Shown here in pieces: positions 35,033-42,838 of a stretch of 64,000 nucleotides of DNA. Location of the stretch: assembly GCA_965267485.1 (NCBI GenBank), contig OZ254080.1, positions 2,852,001 to 2,916,000 of the forward strand, in the 5' to 3' direction. Numbering within the stretch: the stretch's first letter is position 1; every line of letters begins with the position of its first letter. This DNA is from JANQJA01 sp965267485. Lineage in GTDB: Bacteria > Pseudomonadota > Gammaproteobacteria > Pseudomonadales > Azotimanducaceae. Made by a program: the position numbers and the translations under genes. Under the pieces are notes generated by a model. It did not search any database. It worked only from the letters and a program-made list of their open reading frames with translations, and was not told the origin of the DNA.

Positions 35033-36817
35033 TTGATACTTGTCACCGGCAGCTCAGGCCATCTGGGCGAGGCGATCGTTCGCACGATCGGCGCGGGCGA
35101 CGTCCGCAGTGTCGACATCCAACCCGGCGAATTCACCAGTGATCCCGGCGACATCCGGGATCGCGATCACCTCCGCAGTTGTCTGAAGGGCGTTACCACC
35201 GTCTACCACGCGGCAACGCTGCACAAACCCCACGTCGCCACCCACTCGACCCAGGACTTCATCGACACCAACATCTCCGCGACGGCGATGTTGCTCGAGG
35301 AGGCGGTGCGCGCCGGCGTCCGGAGCTTCATCTTTACCAGCACGACGAGCGTCTACGGCGAGGCGATGCAGCCGGCCAGCAGCGACCCTGCAATCCGCGT
35401 GACCGAATCGGTCAGCCCCATACCGAAGAACATCTACGGCATCACCAAGCTTGCGGCTGAAGACCTGTGCCGGCTTGCCCATCGCGAGCACGGACTGAAC
35501 GTGCTGGTACTGCGAACCTCCCGTTTCTTCCCTGAAGAAGACGATGCACGAGAACGTCGGGACGGCTGGGATCAGGACAACGTCAAAGCCAACGAATTCC
35601 TGTTCCGGCGCGTCGAGCTGTCCGACTGCGTCAGCGCGCACCTTTGCGCCGCCGCCCGGGCACCGGACATCGGGTTCGGCCGGTTCGTCATCAGCGCAAC
35701 CAGTCCGTTCCTTCCGGAGGACCTCGCCGATCTTCGCTCCAATCCGGCCGCGGTCGTTTCGCGGCGCGTACCAGGGTTCGATGAAGTGTATGAGCGACTC
35801 GGATGGCGGATGTTCGATGACATCAGCCGCGTCTACATCAACGACCGGGCCCGGGCCGAGCTGGGATGGCGACCCCGCTACAGCTTTGCCGACGTGCTGG
35901 CGCTCGCGGCCCGCGGCGAGGAAACCCGCAGTGAACTCGCGCGGGCTGTCGGGGCAAAGGGCTACCACGATGAAGCTTTTGACGACGGCCCCTACCCGGT
36001 CAAACCAGATTATCTACGACAAGAGGGCCGAGCCATGAGCTACGAGAAAATAGCGGTTGAGTACGAGGACAGCGTCGCGATCGTCAAGCTGAACGATCCG
36101 GGCGTCTTGAACGCACTGTCCAACCGAATGGTGCAGGAGTTGCACGCGGCCATTGCCGAGGTGCTCGCCAGCGACGCACGCTGCCTGCTGTTGACAGGCG
36201 AAGGTCGCGCATTCTGTGCCGGCGCCAATCTCGCGGCCGGCGGCGGCGCCGGCGAGGCGCTACCCCCCAGTGGACACGTGCTGGAGACACACTATCACCC
36301 GGTCATGAACCAGCTTCGTCAAATGGAGATCCCGTTTGTAACGGCCATCAATGGGCCCGCCGTTGGCGTGGGGATGAGCTTCGCCGTGATGTCTGACTAT
36401 GCGATCGCGTCAAGCGAGGCCTACTTCCTGCAGGCGTTCGCCAATATCGGTCTCGTGCCGGACGGCGGCGCCACATGGATCCTGCCACGCATCATCGGCT
36501 TCCGTCGCGCCATGGAACTGTCCATGCTCGCCGAGCGATTGCCGGCGGCCAGTGCGCTTGAGTGGGGGCTCATCAACCGGGTCGTGGACGGCGATGCCTT
36601 GATGAGCGAGGCAATGACCGTTGCCAGGCGCCTTGCCGAAGGACCCCGATCACTCGCCCTGATTCGCAGGCTGTACTGGGAGTCTTCGAGCAACAGCTAT
36701 GCGGAACAGTTCCAGCTCGAGGTGAACATGCAGCAGCAGGCACAGCAGAGCAACGACAGCCGCGAAGGTGTGCTCGCCTTCCTCGAGAAGCGAAAGGCGA
36801 AGTTCACCGGTACCTGA
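35033..36817 (+). CDS. NAD-epimerase/enoyl-CoA hydratase in-frame fusion
   Basis: A single 594-residue frame joins two enzymes. Residues 1-334 are an NAD(P)-dependent epimerase/dehydratase-type SDR: VTGSSGHLG at 4-12, FTSTTSVYGEA and the Tyr-x-x-x-Lys site YGITK near 135. Residues 335-594 are an enoyl-CoA hydratase/isomerase with the oxyanion loops AFCAGANLA and GPAVGVGMS. The epimerase part ends at GYHDEAFDDGPYPV, where stand-alone relatives would be expected to stop, then ten linker residues lead to the internal ATG at 36035, which has its own AAGAGGG ribosome site. So the hydratase may be made both as a fusion and alone. The start is TTG. The stop abuts that of the convergent hydratase. 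Confidence 0.8.
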   Translation: MILVTGSSGHLGEAIVRTIGAGDVRSVDIQPGEFTSDPGDIRDRDHLRSCLKGVTTVYHAATLHKPHVATHSTQDFIDTNISATAMLLEEAVRAGVRSFIFTSTTSVYGEAMQPASSDPAIRVTESVSPIPKNIYGITKLAAEDLCRLAHREHGLNVLVLRTSRFFPEEDDARERRDGWDQDNVKANEFLFRRVELSDCVSAHLCAAARAPDIGFGRFVISATSPFLPEDLADLRSNPAAVVSRRVPGFDEVYERLGWRMFDDISRVYINDRARAELGWRPRYSFADVLALAARGEETRSELARAVGAKGYHDEAFDDGPYPVKPDYLRQEGRAMSYEKIAVEYEDSVAIVKLNDPGVLNALSNRMVQELHAAIAEVLASDARCLLLTGEGRAFCAGANLAAGGGAGEALPPSGHVLETHYHPVMNQLRQMEIPFVTAINGPAVGVGMSFAVMSDYAIASSEAYFLQAFANIGLVPDGGATWILPRIIGFRRAMELSMLAERLPAASALEWGLINRVVDGDALMSEAMTVARRLAEGPRSLALIRRLYWESSSNSYAEQFQLEVNMQQQAQQSNDSREGVLAFLEKRKAKFTGT

Positions 36818-37618
36818 TCAGCCGCCGCGGCGCGCTTTCTTGAAGTCGGGCTCGCGCTTGTCGATGAATGCGCTGATTGCTTCCTTGTGTTCAGCGCTCT
36901 GATAGCACTCGGCGAGCGCACGTCCCTCGCGCTTCTGAACCTCCAAAAGGTCGGTTTCCATCATGTTCTGCGTCATGAGCTCCTTGACCTTGATGAGCGC
37001 GGCCATGGGATTCTCGCCATAGGATCTCGCCACAGCGAACGCTTCATCGAGCAATGCCTCTGGCGAGGTGACGCGATCGATCAGTCGCAGTGCCTGTGCT
37101 TCCTCAGCAGAAATGGTCTTGCCAGACAGCATGAGATCGTTGGCGGCGCCAAAGCCGGTTCGTGCCACAACGAAGTGTGAACTGGCCAGCTCCGGCACGA
37201 GTCCCATCTTGACGAAGCGCAGGCTGAGCTTCGCATCAGACGACGCGATGATGTAGTCCATCGGCAGAATCTGGGTGAGCCCAACGCCGATGGCAGCGCC
37301 GTTGACGGCCGCGATGCATGGCTTGGAGCGCCGGATGAGGCCAACCCAGTCCCGCGGCTCGCCGGTCGCGCTGCCGCCGACCTCGCCGGAATCCGCCTGA
37401 GCCTTGAACAGGTCCTTGATGTCGGCGCCGGCACAGAAACCTCGACCCGCACCGGTCAACACAATCGCCTCGATCTCATCGTCAGCGTTGGCCTGCTCGA
37501 TTGCGTCCTGGAGTTCATTGCCCATCTGGTAGGTCCAGGCATTAAGCCGGTCGGGCCGATTCATCGTGATCGTCAGGATTCCATCCTGCACAGCCGTCAG
37601 TATCGTCTCGTAAGCCAT
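36818..37618 (-). CDS. Enoyl-CoA hydratase/isomerase
   Basis: A 266-residue crotonase-fold protein. Oxyanion-hole loops are seen as GFCAGADIKDLF and NGAAIGVGLTQILPMDYIIAS; the position of one usual catalytic Glu is taken by the EL in GLVPELASSH, so it could be a hydratase or an isomerase. These enzymes act on acyl-CoA esters in the cytoplasm as trimers or hexamers. It is unlike enough from the hydratase part of the neighbouring fusion not to be a recent copy. Start: ATG at 37618 preceded by a GGGGGAG-like purine run. It is convergent with the fusion gene, the two stops lying side by side. Confidence 0.87.
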   Translation of the reverse strand: MAYETILTAVQDGILTITMNRPDRLNAWTYQMGNELQDAIEQANADDEIEAIVLTGAGRGFCAGADIKDLFKAQADSGEVGGSATGEPRDWVGLIRRSKPCIAAVNGAAIGVGLTQILPMDYIIASSDAKLSLRFVKMGLVPELASSHFVVARTGFGAANDLMLSGKTISAEEAQALRLIDRVTSPEALLDEAFAVARSYGENPMAALIKVKELMTQNMMETDLLEVQKREGRALAECYQSAEHKEAISAFIDKREPDFKKARRGG

Positions 37619-37689
37619 CGCTCTCTCCCCCTTTACGTTCAGCAATGCCCCAAGCTATCAAATCCCCCCTCCCGCCGCGACATCCTCGC

Positions 37690-37785
37690 GGGGTCAGACC
37701 CTGGCGTGGCACTGGGGTCTGACCCCGGGGTGGCACTGGGGTCTGACCCCGGGGTGGCACTGGGGTCTGACCCTGGGTGGCGCTC
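37690..37785. repeat. 24-bp tandem repeats with GGGGTCTGACCCC dyads
   Basis: Four head-to-tail units of 24 bases start at 37690, 37714, 37738 and 37762. Units two and three are identical; the first and last are slightly degenerate. Each contains the near-perfect dyad GGGGTC(T/A)GACCCC followed by a GGGGTGGCACT-type spacer. The array lies between the hupE-like 3' end and the start region of the enoyl-CoA hydratase, and could fold into successive hairpins that stop or protect the hupE-like transcript. Confidence 0.85.
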
Positions 37786-38767
37786 AGGTGGTGAGGGCGG
37801 CGACTCGCTCGATGAGCCAGAAGCAGGAGATGGAACCGATGACGTAGATGGGCGCCAGTCGTGCCAGCGCGGTCTCGACGGGCGGGTTCAGGCGTCGCCA
37901 AAGCGCGGCGACAATCAACACCGAGGCCACGATGATGAGTTGGCCGACCTCGATTCCCAGATTGAACAGGAGCAGCGCAGACGCGAACTGCGCTTCTGGC
38001 AGGCCGATCTCCCGCAAGACGCCGGCGAAACCAAGACCGTGCAACAGCCCGAACAGAAAGGCGATTTGCCACGGGCGGCGAGCAGTCAGCGTCGCGGCCC
38101 GGTCCGGCGCCACGTTCTCCCAGGCGATGAAGACCAATGACAGCGCGATCGCCGCCTCGACCGGCGCCTGCGACAGGCGAACAACATCGAGGATCGAGAG
38201 CGCCAGCGTCAGGGAATGCGCCACCGTGAAACTGGTGATCGTCTTGACGATTCGCCAGGGCCCACTGACGATCAGCATCAATCCGACGACAAAGAACACG
38301 TGATCGAGCCCCTCAAGCAAATGCGTAATCCCGAGGGTCAGATAGACCGGCAGGAGTGGCGCCGGCTTTGCCTCGAGGGAGGCGACCGGCGACTGCGGCG
38401 TGATCACGATGGTGCGCGCCGGACCATCCGCCGGCTCCCACGTCAGCAGCACATCGATCACCGTGCTCGACAGCCCTGCAATCGACACCTCGTCGAGCCC
38501 GTTGCGACAATCCGCGGTCCAGCGTTCGGTAATCGCGCTTGGACTGCCGGACGTCACTGGGGATGTCAGGTCCGGACAATCGACCTGCAATCGGAGGTTC
38601 AGGAACCGCCCGCCAATGACCGGCTGACGAAATTCGATCTCAACGCGGCCCTCGTCAAGCGCGACAAGGCGCGCATACGCCGGCCGCATCTCATGCGCGA
38701 TGACGCTGAGGGGCAGCGTGAGCATCAACACGATGGCACCAACGCCGGCTAATCGTCGATACGCCAT
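37784..38767 (-). CDS. HupE/UreJ family membrane protein
   Basis: A 327-residue protein. A signal sequence (residues 1-24, ending VIAHEMRPAYA) leads to a beta-rich periplasmic domain of about 120 residues and then seven or so transmembrane helices that form the HupE/UreJ_2 domain, with the metal-site-like motifs GITHLLEGLDHVFFV, FTVAHSLTLAL and GLLHGLGFAG. HupE/UreJ proteins are thought to take up nickel or cobalt, but this long version is common without hydrogenase or urease and its true role is unknown. It overlaps the PPIase gene by 19 bases, and is the last gene of the DUF3604-PPIase-HupE unit. Confidence 0.82.
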   Translation of the reverse strand: MAYRRLAGVGAIVLMLTLPLSVIAHEMRPAYARLVALDEGRVEIEFRQPVIGGRFLNLRLQVDCPDLTSPVTSGSPSAITERWTADCRNGLDEVSIAGLSSTVIDVLLTWEPADGPARTIVITPQSPVASLEAKPAPLLPVYLTLGITHLLEGLDHVFFVVGLMLIVSGPWRIVKTITSFTVAHSLTLALSILDVVRLSQAPVEAAIALSLVFIAWENVAPDRAATLTARRPWQIAFLFGLLHGLGFAGVLREIGLPEAQFASALLLFNLGIEVGQLIIVASVLIVAALWRRLNPPVETALARLAPIYVIGSISCFWLIERVAALTT

Positions 38768-39537
38768 GTCACGTCATACTTCTGCTCGAGTCCTGCGAGG
38801 TACGTCGCTCGTGCCTGTTCGCGACGCGCTTGGATGAACTCGGCCACGACCCGGTTCTCGACGGCTTCGAAAGGCGGTACCCCAGGCGGTCGACGCTCTG
38901 TCACTCTCACGAGATGCTGCCCGAATTTGCTGACCACAGGGCCATACCAACGGGCATGCGTCTCCATCGACATCATCTCCCTGGCGAAATCGCGGCCGAA
39001 TACCGCACCGATTTCGCGCTCGGACAGCAGCACGTACACCGGGTTCTGCATCGCCGGCGCACCGAGCGTGCGCCAGTCGGTCACGTCTTCCAGATCATCG
39101 ATAAGGGCTGCCGCATCACGCCCCTCCGGAATTCTCAGCTGCTCAAAGCTGATCCGCTCGGGCAGCCGATAACGGTCGCGGTTGCCCTCGAACCAGGAGC
39201 GCACGGCTTGCCGGTCAGGCTCAACGGCCGCGTCCTGTTCGGCAACAAAGCTGATTTTCTGTACGAGCCGTCGCCGAACGATCTCGTCCGCATCGTCGAG
39301 CCCGAGTGCCATGGCCTCGCGGTACAGCATTTCCTCCTCGACCCAGTTCTGCAGGAGGTGATGCAGTTCCTCAGCCGTGGGGGCGCGCCCCATCTGACCC
39401 TGCCACATGCCGGCCAGCCGAATGGCCACGCTCTCGTCGACAATGATGTGCTCACTGTCCGGCCGCAGCGCATCGATCGCGAAGATCAATGCGCCAATGC
39501 AAACGAACCAGAAAAGGTGCGATCTGAAGAGGTTCAA
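38749..39537 (-). CDS. Membrane-anchored parvulin-type peptidyl-prolyl isomerase
   Basis: A 262-residue protein with one N-terminal membrane helix (FWFVCIGALIFAID) and a periplasmic SurA/PpiD-like body: a helical part (LHHLLQNWVEEEMLYREAMALGL) and a parvulin-like domain near 130-235 with SKFGQHLVRVTERRPPGVPPF. It probably helps fold exported proteins. Start choice: TTG at 39537 lies one base after the stop of the DUF3604 gene (TGA-T-TTG), so translation is coupled; an open frame continues to 39699 but that stretch overlaps the DUF3604 coding end. The following HupE-like gene overlaps by 19 bases. Confidence 0.75.
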   Translation of the reverse strand: MNLFRSHLFWFVCIGALIFAIDALRPDSEHIIVDESVAIRLAGMWQGQMGRAPTAEELHHLLQNWVEEEMLYREAMALGLDDADEIVRRRLVQKISFVAEQDAAVEPDRQAVRSWFEGNRDRYRLPERISFEQLRIPEGRDAAALIDDLEDVTDWRTLGAPAMQNPVYVLLSEREIGAVFGRDFAREMMSMETHARWYGPVVSKFGQHLVRVTERRPPGVPPFEAVENRVVAEFIQARREQARATYLAGLEQKYDVTWRIDD

Positions 39538-39538
39538 A

Positions 39539-41413
39539 TCAGGGCGAATACCAGATCGGAGAACTCCAGGCGCGCTCCTGGATTGTCGCCGGCAGATCGG
39601 GCCTCGGCTCAACACCGGCACGCATCGCATCCCATGTCGACCAGCGACAGGTCGGGTCCTGCAGAACACGCACGTAATAGAATGCGTGCTGGTCCGCATC
39701 GAATCCGGGGTCCTGCCACTTTGCCTTCAGCTCGGCGGCACCGCTTTCGCTGATCGAGCAGTCTGACAGATCCACGCTGGCGCCATTGTCCGGGCAACGA
39801 TGGGTTTCGGGGTCGACCTCGAGCCCGTTGCTGCAGGCGACATCGAACACCTGCTCTCGCGGCTCACCGCCATCAATCCAGCCCTTGATAATCTGGAGGC
39901 GCTGCAGAGGCGCCTGTCCCGGGTCCTGCGTTGCCCAGGCAATGAACTCCGGCACCTCGTCGCCAGCGACCATCAGGTCAGCACCCATCGACACGCCCTC
40001 GCCGTATGCCTTCTCGACCATCTGCGGATCGTCGAGCGACGGCATCGACGTGCCGGCAAAGAACCGGACCTTGATTCGCGGCCCGGTCGTCGAAAACGTC
40101 TCCTTGCGCCGAAATGCCTCGAAGATCGACTCCCGCGTGTTCTCTTCCGCCCACACGGCTGCAAGGCCAGAACCACCCCAGAGATGGTAATAGGTGTTGC
40201 GATAACGGTTGCCGTCGGCGCCCGGCTCATCCATCGGGACAGACCCACGCAGCTGCGGCGTCGCATCCAGCATGCCCACCTTGCTGTAGTACTCCTCGTC
40301 ATTGCCCGACCAGGAAGCGTTGTGCGTATCGCTCGAGCCGATCACACCGAACTTGAACGGATTGAAGCCGCCCTCCTCCTGCATACGGATGCCATTCAGC
40401 AAGGCCTCCCGAACGTAGCTGCCATTGATGTCGCTCGGGATCTGCGTCGCAATGCGATAGGGGAAGATCTCGAAATCGGCCCACTCGTCATTCGGCGACA
40501 GCAGAGGGTGGGTATCGGAGGTCCCCTTCACCTGGGTGTTCTCCACGATCGGCTCGTTGCGCATGCGCAGATCAGCGTAGGCGGCATCGAGGGGCTGATC
40601 GGAGCCATACATCGAAAGGCTGAACATCTGCCCGTTGGAGCCGTTGCTGTTATGCGGAATCGCGATGAGATCCATGCCCGATTCACGCTGCTCGTCCATC
40701 CACTGCCACAGATCCTCCGGGTTCTGCGACATCAATCTTGAAAACGGTGCGGCGGGTGCTTTGTCGCCGTCGAACACCACGTTGCGATGGAGGTTCTGGG
40801 ATTCGGGGCCCGACGTGTATTCATAGGCAATGAACGCCGTAAAATTACCGGGGTCGTTGTGCCGGTTGGCCGCCTCGACCACCTTCGCCCAGGCTGCTTC
40901 GTGCTCAGCATCGTCCTGGATACCCATGAAGTGCTCATCGCCTTCCGTGATGTACTTGCGAATCGACTGGAAGGCAGCCCCTCGATCGGCAACGGTCACG
41001 TGCTGTGTCAGCGCCTTTGCGTCAGGGTGTTTCGAGATGTCGGTCGTCGGATCACCCATGGCAGAAAGAATGCCGAGATAGGCGCCGTGGTCTGAAACCC
41101 CGTAGAAATCCAGAGGCTCGTCAAGTTGCATGACCCACCCGGCAGGGTGCGTCAGCGGTTTGCCCTTCGCGAATTCGTACGCGTCGTCAGGGTCCGCGCG
41201 CGTGCCGAAGATGTAGGCATCGAAAGAGTAGCGGGTGTGGACATGCAGATCGCCGAAGTAGGCCGAACGCATCGGAGCAGCCTGCTGGCTGACCGCGGGC
41301 GCGGTCTCTGTTTCGGCCGACGATGCCGGGTTCGACGCTGACTGATCTTCGCCTCCGCAGGCAGCGACGAGCGCCAGCGCAGACAGCACCATCATGGTCC
41401 TGACCATGTTCAT
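39539..41413 (-). CDS. DUF3604 family lipoprotein
   Basis: A 624-residue exported protein with a lipoprotein signal: hydrophobic core then LVAACG, so Cys19 or so is lipidated. DUF3604 proteins resemble PHP-type phosphoesterases. Metal-site landmarks are YFGDLHVHTRYSFDAY near residue 55, the YGVSDHGAYLG motif near 105, and GVIGSSDTHNAS near 370. The family is common in marine bacteria but has no proven substrate; hydrolysis of an organophosphate or sulfate ester is inference. It heads a three-gene unit with a folding factor and a HupE-like protein, a combination that suggests metal-dependent maturation in the envelope. Confidence 0.85.
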   Translation of the reverse strand: MNMVRTMMVLSALALVAACGGEDQSASNPASSAETETAPAVSQQAAPMRSAYFGDLHVHTRYSFDAYIFGTRADPDDAYEFAKGKPLTHPAGWVMQLDEPLDFYGVSDHGAYLGILSAMGDPTTDISKHPDAKALTQHVTVADRGAAFQSIRKYITEGDEHFMGIQDDAEHEAAWAKVVEAANRHNDPGNFTAFIAYEYTSGPESQNLHRNVVFDGDKAPAAPFSRLMSQNPEDLWQWMDEQRESGMDLIAIPHNSNGSNGQMFSLSMYGSDQPLDAAYADLRMRNEPIVENTQVKGTSDTHPLLSPNDEWADFEIFPYRIATQIPSDINGSYVREALLNGIRMQEEGGFNPFKFGVIGSSDTHNASWSGNDEEYYSKVGMLDATPQLRGSVPMDEPGADGNRYRNTYYHLWGGSGLAAVWAEENTRESIFEAFRRKETFSTTGPRIKVRFFAGTSMPSLDDPQMVEKAYGEGVSMGADLMVAGDEVPEFIAWATQDPGQAPLQRLQIIKGWIDGGEPREQVFDVACSNGLEVDPETHRCPDNGASVDLSDCSISESGAAELKAKWQDPGFDADQHAFYYVRVLQDPTCRWSTWDAMRAGVEPRPDLPATIQERAWSSPIWYSP

Positions 41414-41473
41414 CTCCCTCTTTGTTATATGGTTATGACTAGAACATCATCCCACAGACTGTTCAAGTCCTGA

Positions 41474-42781
41474 TCAGTTGCTGGGGAGCACCTCGCCGGT
41501 TGCCTCACCGAAGCCGATGCGCCGAAAGCCAGCGAGCTCGCAGTGGGCCAGGAGCGTGACCCGATCGCCGTCTTCAAGGAACGTGCGCGTCTCACCATTC
41601 GGCAACACCAACGGGTTGGCCCCACCGCGAGTGATTTCAATGAGCGCGCCCTCGGTGCCTGCCGCCTGACCGGACATCGTGCCACTTCCGATCAGGTCGC
41701 CGGGCATCAGGTTGCAGCCGCTGACCGTGTGGTGGGTCAGCATCTGGGCGATCGACCAGTACGCATCGCTGAAGTTGCTACGCGAAAGCGATGCCGGCGC
41801 GAGACCCTGTTCACGCATTCGGCGTGTATCGAGCCTGACCTCGAGTTGCATGTCGATGTGCCCTGCCCTGCGATTGGCTTCGCTGTCCAGATAGTCGAGC
41901 GGCGCCGGATCATTGCTGTCCCGTGTCCATGCCGACCGGAACGGAGCCAGCGCCTCCATCGTCACGACCCAGGGCGAGACTGTCGTTGCAAAGCTCTTGG
42001 CAAGAAACGGTCCGAGCGGCTGATACTCCCAGGCCTGGATGTCGCGGGCCGACCAGTCATTGAGCAGACACAATCCGAAGGCATGATCCTCGGCGTCGTT
42101 GATGGTGATCGGATCCCCCAGCGCGTTGCTGCGCCCCACGAATACGCCCACTTCCAGTTCGTAGTCGAGCCGCTGACACGGCCCCAGTACGGGCGGCTCG
42201 TCCGGATCAGGTCGCGTCTGCCCCACCGGCCGACGAAAGTCGGTGCCAGAGACCACCACCGAAGACGCCCGACCGTGATACCCGATTGGCAGCCACTTGT
42301 AGTTGGGCAGCAGCGGATTATCGGGCCGAAACAACCGGCCGATGTTGGTCGCGTGATGAATCGACGTGTAGAAGTCCGTGTAGTCTCCAATGCGTGCCGG
42401 CAGCCGGAGACTCACATCCTGCTGACGATGAATACAGCCGCGCATCTCGTCAACATGGGGCGCCCCTTCGCGAAGTTGTGCTGACAGATGCTGGCGAAGC
42501 ACCGTCGACGCTTCTGGCCCAAGGGCCATGAGCGTGTTGAGATCCTCACCCGCGGCGGCATGCAATGCCTCTGCCGCCAGGCCGCCAACGAGACGAGCAG
42601 CGTCGAGCGCCACAAGATCGACGATCTCGTCGCCGATCCCCACGCCAACGCGGGGTGCGCCACCTTCACCGCGTTCGAAGACGCAAAATGGCAGGTTCTG
42701 GATGGGGAAATCGGGGTGATCCCGGGCCGAGTCGACCCAGCACCGGAGTGCCGGGTCATGGGTTTCGTCAACGATGCGCAT
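41474..42781 (-). CDS. fahA: Fumarylacetoacetase
   Basis: A 435-residue enzyme that splits 4-fumarylacetoacetate into fumarate and acetoacetate, the last step of tyrosine and homogentisate breakdown. The N-terminal SH3-like domain includes FPIQNLPFCVFERG, and the C-terminal FAH domain has the metal and catalytic stretch DFYTSIHHATNIGRLFRP, LDYELEVGVFVG and NDWSARDIQAWEYQPLGPFLAKSF. Length fits the family. The ATG at 42781 is selected; a frame to 42853 would overlap the divergent TPR gene. The usual partners hmgA and maiA are not adjacent. Confidence 0.93.
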   Translation of the reverse strand: MRIVDETHDPALRCWVDSARDHPDFPIQNLPFCVFERGEGGAPRVGVGIGDEIVDLVALDAARLVGGLAAEALHAAAGEDLNTLMALGPEASTVLRQHLSAQLREGAPHVDEMRGCIHRQQDVSLRLPARIGDYTDFYTSIHHATNIGRLFRPDNPLLPNYKWLPIGYHGRASSVVVSGTDFRRPVGQTRPDPDEPPVLGPCQRLDYELEVGVFVGRSNALGDPITINDAEDHAFGLCLLNDWSARDIQAWEYQPLGPFLAKSFATTVSPWVVTMEALAPFRSAWTRDSNDPAPLDYLDSEANRRAGHIDMQLEVRLDTRRMREQGLAPASLSRSNFSDAYWSIAQMLTHHTVSGCNLMPGDLIGSGTMSGQAAGTEGALIEITRGGANPLVLPNGETRTFLEDGDRVTLLAHCELAGFRRIGFGEATGEVLPSN

Positions 42782-42838
42782 GACAGGCAGTCTACACACA
42801 ACAATCGCCAGCATCCCGGGCGCGATTGCGCTCCAGCT

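Noticed and set aside
37690..37785. Possible CRISPR array
   Set aside because: The 24-bp units are head to tail with no unique spacers and no cas genes are near.
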